64,000 bases of DNA, taken from assembly GCA_025331565.1 (NCBI GenBank), contig JAFREQ010000009.1:9413501-9477500 (forward strand), given 5' to 3'. The stretch comes from Holacanthus passer (lineage: Eukaryota > Chordata > Actinopteri > Pomacanthidae). The notes beneath the pieces were generated by a model, which made no database searches, had not been told where the DNA came from, and saw only the letters and a program-made list of their open reading frames with translations. The position numbers were made by a program, and so were the translations under genes. Of the stretch, positions 26,101-38,100 are shown one piece after another (the stretch's first letter is position 1; each line of letters opens with the position of its first letter).

Positions 26101-29100
26101 AGGCAGGAAATTAACTGTATGAGGCCGAGCAGTCAATTACACTGAGCTGCCTTTTAAACTGCCTCTTAAAAGCAGGAAAATTACACCAAATGCTGGTTGA
26201 CTGGTTGTTCACCACACCCCTATTCTGTACCCTACACTCAGTCCTCTTCCATCTACATCATTTCTCTCTCTTTTTTTTTGTGTGTGTAAGTAAGTGTCTT
26301 CTGCTCCCATGTGCCTTCACAGAATATATTTAGCAACACTCTTGACTTGCATCTTGAGTTGCAAGCCGTATTTACGCAAAGCTTCCAAAAAGGAACTATT
26401 AATAATTCAACAGAGAGGTGTTATGTAATTCAAAATGTGGTTTAAGTGCAGTGCTCATCTTACCTGTGCCGGTGCCAGTGGGGTCCCCTCCTTGAATCTG
26501 GAAACCAAAAAAAGTCTTTTAAGTTTGGCTGACCAAAAAGTCAATACGATAAAAGATCATGTCTGCAAAGTGGTCAAATGTGACTTTAAATTAAACCTTA
26601 GAATATTTCCTTTTGTCACATATTCAACCTGGAGGCATGCTCCTTGTAAGCATGAGTAGCCACTGACAAAGCTTTTCAGGATACAGACGTCTATTGTTCA
26701 TTGTTAAAGCTCAGCTTTCCTATTATTGTTTCCACAGTAGAGTATAATATATAGGCTCTGTGCATTTCTTTAGACTCCTTAAAGATACACTGGGCCTTTT
26801 GACCACTAGTGCGGCTGTGGAGCAAAGCTGTGATGAGTGGGTCCCTGTACTGTTTGTGTGCAACAACAGCACTCCACATTTTGGCTTGAAATTGTTTGGC
26901 TGGCCACATACTACAATTCTGCTGCAGATGGTAGAATGACAAAACGGCAAAAATGACGAATGGAGAAAGCAAAAAGATGAAGAATTAAAACATGTACATA
27001 ATGGTCGCCTCTTTATCACAAGGCTGACGGCGGAGAGAGGAGACTGTGCAGTTGTGGCACTGTTTTCATAGGACTTCCTCATAGCACAAATATTCCTTAT
27101 TCCTTAAAGTATACTGTAGCTAGTTACAGTTATTTAAACATTTTCAAGTAAAAACTGAGTTTGACATAATGCCTCAATCACAGACTTCGAAGGAAGACAG
27201 CGAAATTACTTAAAGAAGGAATGTAACCAATGCATTTTTCAAGACATGTATAAAAAGGTTTGCAAAGCCTTCATGGATTGGTAGCGAAAAGCATTTTACA
27301 TTTTTGTTTGATTAGGTCATATACACAAGGCCACATACAAATATAAAAATGTGCTTGATGAGGAATTTTCAATATAAACTAAATGTTTACTACAAAAACT
27401 CTGCAGCCTACTATCAAAAGAGCTTAATGACCATTCCAAACCATCAGCGCTCAGAAATGTACAACACTTCTACATCTGTTTATATAGTTTCATTTCACAT
27501 ACTTTAAGACTTAACTTAATGAATGGCAGTCTGATTCTTTCATTTTCATGTCACACTACATCACTGGCAAAAATGTGGTTTTGATGTTATTTTGGTTTGT
27601 TTTTTCAACACTAATCAAAGCCTGTCAATGCCTTTTTGTTCCCTGACTCAATGGAGACAGCAGATTTAAAGGAACTGTAAGGCTGCAATGTAATGTTTAA
27701 AAGGTTCCAGGTATGTAGGCAGACTCACGTGTAAAACACCTGCATCATATCAGTGTTGAACAATTCTTCCCACTGTTTGAGCCTGAGGGGTTACAGTGTG
27801 GTGGGCCTCTCGCATGTAAAATTCTTAGAAATATCATCTCAGGATGTTCAGTACACTTGCATGGTCCTGATAACTGCTTTAAGGGAAGTGAGGGCCATGA
27901 TTCTGTTCCCATGTCCACACTGCTTTAAAAGAGTTTGTTCCTGTGAATTTATTCTCTCCAAAGCCACCCTTCACTCCCTTTCAGCTGCCGAGGCGAGTCG
28001 AAGGCGTAAGTGGCATAGTAATTATGGATAAACAATTCACAGCCTGCCACTGTGTATGAAAACCACGGGACAGAATGAAAAAGGTAAGGGTCCTCTTGAG
28101 ACCAGATGTCCACTCAGAGCCACTTTAATTCTGGGAGTGGCAGCTTTGAAATAAACAGACGAGCGGCTGATCAGAGACCTGTCATTTCAAATTCTCAGTC
28201 TGGGTCAAGAAGCTTCAGTTGGAGAGTGAGTAGGAAGAAACGTCTTTGTTTATTCATCTCGGAAGCAGTACTCTACATTAAAATATATTATTATTTCAAC
28301 AAAACACAAGGTAATAAAACAGTGAATGACAGCATGGTTATTGATAATTAATTATTAAAGGTGTTCAGTTAGTGAGTGGCTTGCACTGTTTTGGACGAGG
28401 CTGAGTTGGAGGATTAACCCACCTAAATCTAGTTTATGATTTTTCATGACATTAACTTTTACCACTTACATGCACATGTTGATCTGACGACATATTTGTT
28501 TGTGATGGTGAATAATCACTAATTCACTCATCTTTTACAACACATTATTGCCTTGACAACATGCAGGGCTATTGCAAGAATTCAACCAGTGACATTTCCA
28601 GTAATGGGACAGTCCCTCAAGGCAAAATATCACAACCCATTTGCAAAATTGTTAAGATTAGATTTTTTTTAACTGCAAAAAAACTTTCATATTATCTCAC
28701 GTGAAGTATGCACGCAACTGCATTCCTGTTTAATCCAATGTAATCTGTCCAAACCTCAGTGAGTTTAGCACACTGTAGTTCCAACAGGGAGGTGCATGGA
28801 TCCTCAAATTTACCACCCTGACATTTATTGCAATTCAGTGGACAAACATAAAAAATATATCTTTATAAATTCTGAAATCTTGGTTTGCCAGGCTGTGCTC
28901 AAAGCAGCAATCAAAGCCAAAAGGTGGCGCTTTGTTTAGGTCGTAAACCTGCCACTGTGTATAAAGTATGAGAATGTGCCAAGGTAATTTCAAGTACACT
29001 GGTTGCTGCAGCGGAGCTGAGTAACCGCAGAAAAGCATTTATCTGGTCACAGTCCTTACCATGAAATTCCGGATGGACCTGTGGAAGATTGTTCCATCAT

Positions 29101-32100
29101 AGTAGCCTTTTTTACACAGACGGATGAAATTCTCTCCAGCTTTGGGAACCTGGAGGGAAAAAAAACAAAAACACACCCACAATGAAACTTATTGTTACTG
29201 AAATCAGCGGTGAGTTGTAAAATTAGTAAGTAGCATTGAGAACACAGACTAAACATAACTACAGACACAAACAGTGTAGTACAGAAATCACTGCCAAGCC
29301 TTCTGAAAGTGCCGTGTTGTGTGCCAAAATCAATGAAATGTCTGTGATAATAGGAGACCTTTGATAAACCCGGTAACATATCCACACTCACCCTTTTGGT
29401 TTACATAACTGCATGGAGGATGTCAATACCTGTCTGATGCAGGGTTGAGCGATATAGCAAAAAATATGAAGATAATTCTTTCCATATTAATCAATATCAA
29501 TATTTATCACCATATATAAAATGATAATGCTGCCAGTTTGAAGTGTGTCCTGATAATGACAGAAGCCTGAAAAAACGAGAAGTGGCAGCGAGGGACTGCG
29601 GGCAGAGATGTCACATTTCTGCGAGTTTGTGTTCTGCTTGTTCAACAGGTGTTTCATAAATTGATCATACTGTCTCCCTTTTGTCGCACTAATGAATAGT
29701 AAACATTGTTGTTGTTGACTCCAGTAGCATACATCCTAAAGTCTGTTGCATTCCCTCCTCTGTGGGTTCTGCTCTGAGGTTACGCTGCTGTCCACTCTGT
29801 GTGTGAGGAGCTTTGGCCTGCCCTCATCAAAAACAGGCAGCGACACTGAGAGCAGAGAGGCAGCACACTGACTGGCTGCTGTCACATTAATTTCTACTGT
29901 GTTATAGGCAGCTTTATATTGAGTAAAAAATGTTCATCATTTAAAAGTTTATCATCATTATTGAGGAAAATGTTATCATGAGCCCAGATCATTTTGTCGC
30001 CCCGGCCCTGATACCACTTCACATTTAAAAGAGCCTAGCCTGAAGTCATCTTAATTACACATGATATTATCCTTTCTGAATAGAACATGTTTAAAATACA
30101 GCCAAAGACTGACACACTTTTAACCTCAACAAGAGGGGGTTGTTATTATATAGGTTTATAATATGTCAAAAACCTAAACTGCTCTTTGTTTGGTACCAGT
30201 TCAACAAAGCAAAGTGTCCACACACTAACTAGACAAACTCTTCATTCACACCCACTGCCTGGGAAACGTCTCTATTATCACTGGAGTAATTTTTAACATG
30301 ATTCGTTTTCCTGACTGCCTCAACCTACCACAGATAAATAAATGAAACGTAAACAAGGCCAAATAATGGCCAGAGGAGCTAATATTGTGGCATCTCTTCA
30401 TACCTGATTAAATTGCACTCACACAATTTACAGTAGATGAGATATATAAAAATCAAACAGGAAACCACTGCATATAAACACCAAAAATATTTACACACAC
30501 AGAGAAAGGACGACATAGCTATTTGACTCAGTCATCTTTGTATATAGCTGCCTTGATAGATGGGAGTGTCAGAGGGCGTTGGACAGGTGTCGAGCTACAT
30601 ACGCAGGTTATATTTCTACTTCCAGGCAGCGCTGACAGACGGCACGAAGCTTTGCATTCACATAAACAAACAGAGTCACACATTTGCAACTCTTTCTGAC
30701 CTGCTGGAAAGTGTGTGTTGTACACATAAGTCTGCAGTGAAGTAGAGTTCAACTGTTGCCTGAGGTGCATCGATATAGCCAGAAGCCAGGCTTAGTACTC
30801 TCCAACAAAGCTCTGTTTTGTAGGTGTAAAAAACAGACATCTGGATTTTTCCTCTTGCAGAAGGTGCATCCTGGGTCATAAAAACTTTTAGGCATCTTCG
30901 AAATCATTACAAAACACTTACTGACAGCAGCTAATTTTGACTGACTGGCACTGTCCCCAAAGCAAGAGGCGTGGCTTGCACTGTGACGCTGGTCAGGTCT
31001 AGTGTTGTTAATGTCAACAGCCTTGAGGAACACTTCTGCGTGGGTGTGTTTGCGCGAGAAACTAACTTTTTCCCCTTGGCAACAATGGTGGTTTCCAAGA
31101 ATCACCAGATGCTTTCGTAAAAACCTATTTTTATTCATTGGCCTTCTCTGTGTGACAGGTCCTTCTAAGCTCTACTGGTCTTATTTCCCCCTATGTCTCA
31201 ATTTTGCTGTTGGGTTCAACGCTCTGCCTCTTTTTCCCTCTATTATAAGTCCCAGATTTTCAAAGCACTCTGGTACAAAGAGGCTTATTGTTTTAAACCA
31301 CTAGACAAAAAAATGAATTGACTTAACCATTTTAGCCATAAAATTGATTTTTGCAATGGAAAGGACACCAAACAAACAACAAAATAAATAACTAGTACAT
31401 ATAAGAATAAAATCAGTGACAAGTCCAAATATACAATCCTTTCCTTTATCTGTGTTTTCCACTACTTTCATCTTAATGTTTTGGATTTCTGGCTTCTTAT
31501 GTCGCTAGATGCTGGCGCTGCGCTGCAATGGTGGTTAATTTAGTGTGTGTGCATGCATGCTTTTGTGTTTGTGTGAGACTGAGCCTGGGAATGTTTAAAA
31601 TGCAACCTAATTTAGAAGGTGCCTAAAATTGTCAGCAATCAGTGATGTCAGCATGGAAACAATGTTTGCTGACGCAGACGGAAAAAAAAAATTCCAAATT
31701 CATGTACGCTCACAGGCTCTTCTCTTTTTCAAGTATTTCCCAGGCAATCAGCCTAAAGTATAAGGGGATGTAAAATATTAAAATTGTTTCATTAATTTAA
31801 ATTGCAAAGTGCATTTTTAATCTAATCAGTGTTCTAACAGCCTATGTAGTAATTCCATTTCATGTGTTATTCCTGGTGTTTTCAGCTGAATCTGAAATAT
31901 CTGGAGAATACTGTATGAGGTACTAACTATTCTGTCATATATTTTGAACAGTGTGGGTTAGATTTATATTATTTGGATAGAGGTAATGAGAAAGTCCTAT
32001 TGGGTTTTTTTCCTCTCTGCATGTTAATTTGTTTGATTTTAGTCAACAAACTCCACTCAAGGAAAATAAGTCAACTATTTGGATTTTTGTCATCAGTCAT

Positions 32101-35100
32101 CATACTTCATCCCACTCGGGTGAAGCTGATATACTGCATCCACAGTGCTTCTGAATACACTAAAGCTGTACCTACCTCGATATCATAAGCAACTATGGTA
32201 CAGACCGCGTCATCCGATCTCTCACCCCTCACATTTCACCTAACTTGGGAACAACGAGGGCAGGGGCGAGCAAAACATCAAAAGCTGGGCGAGCAACTGG
32301 GCACTTTACAGGGAGGTGAGCTCTGGATTTGTGTGACTGAGAGTGTATGTGACAGTGAAACAGCACTCATTAATTCATAAACAGCAGGCCACGAATAGAG
32401 CTGCAATCTTGTGTGAAAACCACTGGGGAGGAAGGTGGGGAGGAGGAGGAGGAGGATGATGATGTGGGGCGCAGAGGGCAGGTTGTCTAACTGCTGCAAC
32501 TTTCCCCTCATTATTCTGATTCGACAGCACAGAAGCCAATGAAAATCAAGCACACCAAGTGCCTGGTTACCAGGGCAGAAATGCATTCCTGGAACTCAAG
32601 CTGTCTCTCCGGAGCCCCACACCTAACCTTAAAAACGAGGCACACAAGAAACACATTTTTGCCAAGATGTAAACCTGGGGGACAGACCCTGCAAAAGGCT
32701 GATTTCAGTGTTTTGAATGAGTCACCCTAAATACGATTTAAGCACCTGCTCAGGCCAAAATCTAAGTCACGACAACATCATTCACCGCATATCATCAAAT
32801 AAAATCAGCAAAGTCTGGATCAAAGTGTCAGAAACACCATGCCTCTTTTATGAAACTATATATTTTGTGTTTATATCAATGCATTGCTAATCAAAGTATT
32901 GCAAGCACAACCATTGCTTTTCATACATTTTCTCTTCCTTAACCCTTCAACACTACCTGCCAAGAAGGCTGGAAAGTACAGACCTGACACATGATTTCCA
33001 ATGAACTTCCAAGTCCCTTTTTCCTTGTAATTCTATACTTCAATTATCATTGAGGGACTTTTAAAAAACTATGAGGGCTCAGTCAGTTCAATAACACGGT
33101 AAGTTGTGATTTCCCGTCTAGAATTCTTCCTTGATCTTAAGTTAAAAGAAATGGATTCTAAGGCTCTGGAAGGGGTTTTCCCCAACACTACAACAAAACG
33201 TTGCATCCAGTTTGTGATTTTATGTTTTGTGTGTATGTGTGGATATGCATGTTATTACCTTATCACAGTGCAACTCGAGATTCAGGTCGCCCTTGTTTGT
33301 GTGCAGACGGACGTAGCCTTTTTTCTTCACATACTGGTAACGCACTGTGTCGTCTGCGATGGCATCTATAAAATAAAAACACAAATTTAGATATTTTAAC
33401 GTGTCTTTATAGATGACAAAATTTTAGATTAAGAACGGCAAATCCGGCCTGTTACTTTGAAAAGCAATCTTAAGATTTTATTGATCAGTTATGAGCCTCA
33501 GCTTGATGTTGCTGCAGGTAAGATCTCTGACCTTTACAACCCCTCAGAGCCTCTGCAGTGCAGGCTGTTATTTAGATTTATGCAAGTGTTATTCTCCTAT
33601 GAACAATCTTTAAATCAAAATAGATATTTTTTGCACAAAACACTAACTAAAAGATGTAACATAAAGTCACTCATAAAAAAAGAACTGTCAAAATCTGACA
33701 AAATTTTAAATAGGAATTTTTTCCACAGCAACAACTACAACAGACACAAATACAGATATAGACGCTGTAAAGAGAACAAATGTCTCAGCATTCTATGCAC
33801 ATCCATAAAAATATATGGCATGCCGTCCTTTTTCAGAAACCTGAACTACTGTAGGTCACTAAATCCAAACACTGTCCTCTTCTGAAGTGTACTGAACCTA
33901 CTATACAGTTGCGTAACAGCAAATCTCTCCCATGGAGCAGCTCAGAGGCTGACAGGAGAAGAAAACACAGTTGAACTGAGCAGCTCTCACTCGCAGCTAC
34001 ATTCGACTGTGCGAGCATGAAGCTGCACTTTGCTGCAAAAGAGCAGGCACGACTAGGCAGTGTTCCTTGGATAAATGAAGATTAAAGCAACAAAAGACAG
34101 AAGGGGTGAATGCTTTTTGTCTGCTGGGAATCTGCAGAGTTGTTTTTGTGCAAGATGTTCACTTGCCTGCTTCGTGTGTTGTTGCAGGAGTCATGGCTGT
34201 GGATGTGAAGGAGGCAGAAACTCGGCCTGTGGAGTAGTGGGCCTGGGGAATAAAAGAGACAAAAAAATTAATTAAAAAAGAAGAAGAAAAATCATGTTTG
34301 TTAACTAAAAACAAACTAAATGTTTCATTTTAATTCATCTTTAGTACAGACAGGAAAGAGTTTGGCATGGCAGAAATCTTAGCTTCAGCACAGCATGTCA
34401 GATCAATTGACCAACTGATCAACTGACTAACAATACAATCAAACTATTGTATTATTTATTAAGGTCATTTATTAATGCTGCTTGATGAAAATAAAAAAAT
34501 TAAAATCAAGGTCCAGGAGTTTGCTCAGTTATTATCATGTGACCTACGTAATGACCTTAGGTCACCACTGAAAATGGAGGTCTTATATGGGATGAGATGG
34601 GCTTGAAAGTTCCAGAATATGCTAGTAAATGTACACTGAGTTAAGATTTTCTGTTTCTGTCAAAGGTCTATTTCCAAAGTTAAGCTTTTGTGCTCAATTA
34701 TTTAATGTTCTTTTAAGTGTAATAATGGGTCTGGAGCTGTTTAATTGGCTGCCAAAAAAGAAAATTAACTGTAATTATCAGTCTTTTAATTGTTTCGGTA
34801 AATAGCGACAGAATCCAGCTTCTCATTTGTGAGGGTTTGTTGCTTTCCGTAGTTTTATGTCACTATAAATTCAATAACTTTGGATTTTGGACAACAATTT
34901 CTAGACGTCACGCCCTGTGGCTCTGGGAAAATGTGACTAGTATGTTTTCTAACACATTACAGAACTGATAGATATAAGGAAAAATCAATAATGAAAATAA
35001 ACATTACTTGCAGACGTTATTTGTTTACTTGTCCCTGGTGTAAAATACTCGCTGGAGGTTCGGCTGGTTGGCCACTTCAACAGAGCAGATACTTTCTCAT

Positions 35101-38100
35101 TAAAGGAGCTTGAAGCTTCATCTTCCAGTTGAAGAATAAGCTTTCACACTCAACCACACCTCTTTCTAGCCACATACTTGGCTGGTCCCCTCGTTTGCAC
35201 TAAGTGGTGCATCAAGTGCAAACTACCTTAATGACAGCCTCTGCAGCTTCTGTATGATTAAGAGCACAACCTCCTCAGCTTGGAGAGATTTCCAACATCT
35301 AATTAAAAAGGAGCATTGGAGATGCTTTAAGGATCTTTGGGCTTAAATTATAGTAGAATACATTTGCTGAATATCTGAACACCCAAAAATACCACAAACA
35401 ATGCAGTGAGACTGGAGGAGTTATTTAAGTCAATAGAATAACAACTAAGGGAGATGAAAGCAGAGAAGTGAAAATGGATTTCAAAAGCTCAAGTCTACTC
35501 CATAGTCCTGGTTTAGCATTCTTCTGCTCTAGTTCTTGTGAAGGCGCATGAAAGCACAGACTTTACCTTGTGTGCTCTGTCTGACCTATATTCCCTGTTC
35601 TCTCAGATGCTGTCAGAGCGTCACCTCGACTGTGAACTCGAGATGGAGAGCAACCAAGGAAAAGCTCTGCCGTAAAAACGAGACGTGGCGTGGCATCAAA
35701 GGAGGGCTGATAAGAAAAGAAGTGTTGATGCCATTCAAATTGAATCAGACCTCATCCCTCCGGTTATTCAAGGACGCGGCAGCCGTGGCGACCACGTTTG
35801 ACCTTTTTTGTTACACATCTGTGTGTTTAATTCCCCTACAGGTAAATCAGGCTTATAATAACTGAGACCACAGCAGTAGGAAGGTTATATTCAGTATGCA
35901 GACAGTATTTTAACATAAAAAATCTAAATCTGTTGCATATATAAAGAGGCCTTTGTTCCAATTTCATGTCTCAATCAGGAAAATGTTTTAGACCATGACA
36001 TGTTCTTACTGTTTGGGTCTTTTATAGATTTGCTTAAATTCCTGTAATGTAAGTGTAAAGTGTATTATTTATCTTCCTCAGGGGACATTAAAGGCTCTTT
36101 GTTCTGTTTCTGGATGCAGTTGTTTGTCTTGTTGCCCACATTACTGGCAATGTATTACTGTGGGTTTGGCGCCCTCCTGTGTACAAACTAAAAATTAGAC
36201 TACATCAAATTAACGCATCATAAAATGCTGCAGCAACACAACTGAAGATTTGATTAATAAATCTCATAAATCATGCATGATAAATTATTTATAAAAAAAT
36301 GATTAAAAAAAAGGTTGACACATGTATTGTAAGTTCATCTTGGCCTTGGAAATTGTCTAAGTGTTGGAACTTTCCCTCAATTAATCTCATTTGACAACTA
36401 AGAATTCTGGAGAGTGTGTGGTACGACAGAAACTTCCAGAAAAAAACCCCAATAAGTGGACCTTGAGTTTGGACTGTTGTCAAAAGCCTCTTTCCAAGTT
36501 CAAGAACAATATTTGTTGTTGAACTTCTAAGCCAACATGCAGAAGTGCTATGGATTACATAACAGCAACTCAGCTCGGACGCCAACAGATCTATCTCCAC
36601 GACAAATGACAAAACAAAAGATGAAGTGACACGTCTGACAGCTCCAGGAAAGAACAGGGTTAGGGCTAGATGGTTTGTGAGTTATCACGGGATTGAAGCA
36701 ACAAGGAGACTAATGGCAGTTCATGGTGAAGAGTTTGTTAAGACCTGACCCTTGCATGTCAGGAAGCTCCTACTCTCTGCTCTCTCTATCTGAATCGCTA
36801 AAAAGCCTAATTTAAGCTTGTCAGGCTGATTATCCCTGACAGTCTAGGGACTTGAACCAGCAGCTGATGAGTGACAAGCTCCCATTACCTTGTAAGGTTT
36901 TGGTCATCCAAATATTGCATTTTCTTAAAAAACATCCATAACTGGGGTGGTTGCATCTGTGTTTTTGCTTACAGCGTTTAATTTATCAGTCTTCTTGGCC
37001 TCTGGCTCCTTCATAGTGGAAGCCAAGAGCTGATCCCCCTTGTAGTCTTTGTACAGCTCAGCTAAGGTCTCCCTGGTCTCGAGATTGGTGCTCTTCAGGT
37101 GGTAGGCTGGGTCCAGCTTGGCCTTTTCCTCATCTGAACGATGTCCGGGAAAGCAGAGTAAGAGGGAGGAAAATGTTTAATCAGTACTTTCACATTTCCT
37201 GAAGACTTAACCTCAAAGAAGCTTAATCCTGAATCCTGATTAAAATTTAACAAAAAAAGCACAATTTCCCATCACAAATTCCTGATTTACAAATAACAAA
37301 TGATGGTTCAAAAACTCACCTGGGTCCAACACCTTCAAGTTGTTTTTTACGTGGAAAAAGTTGGAAACATTGAATTTATCCAGGTTTGTGGGGTCCTACA
37401 AAGACAAAATAATTATCACCATCACATTAAAGGTTACTTTTCCACATGATGTGGATTTAACTTGTGTCACTCAAAGTAAAGCATTGACCCACCTGAAGTG
37501 TTATGATGTCCTTTCTGGTGAAGGGTTCATCGGTCAGCAGATCTTTAAAGCTTTTGGTCTTAATGTTGAGTTGCTCAACCGCCTGGGGGGGAAACAGAAA
37601 TTTTAAGAAAACAAAAGCCTGTCTTGACACACACACTGTTACTAATTTGTGTGAAAGGGGAAGTTTATTTTATCTTTCATTTTATTCAATCTCAATATCA
37701 ATATGACATGATTGTTTTCTTCTGATTAGAGGATCACGAAAATCTACTTCGACAAATATATATGTAAAAGCTGTAAAACCAAAGGAACTTGTCCTGTAAA
37801 GTGTGCAATCCTAAACAGTGTCTGAAAGAACAATTGTTGCACAGAACTAATTCAGTATGATGTAAGGCTGCATCTTGTGAGACCATGTGGGCCGAACTGC
37901 TGCCTTTTGTATAAGGATCAATGCAGGGAAAGTGTGTGAGTTCACCCACCTCATGAGAAAACACGTTGCCGGTGACCTTGTTGGCAACGATGTGAGAATT
38001 ATTTGTGAAGACGTTGTACAGAACGGGGCAGTGATATTTTCCTGGAACAAAATGAAAAGAAAGTCAGAAGCAAGCAGAGCGGCAGAGTCACTGAAAACTC

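Noticed and set aside
26723..27082. 119-codon minus-strand open frame
   Set aside because: It lies inside ppil2 intron 13 with no splice or domain support.
30749..31138. 129-codon minus-strand open frame
   Set aside because: It lies inside ppil2 intron 12 and has no recognisable domain.
33457..33885. 142-codon plus-strand open frame
   Set aside because: It lies antisense in ppil2 intron 11, is Asn/Lys/Ser-rich from AT-rich DNA, and resembles no known family.
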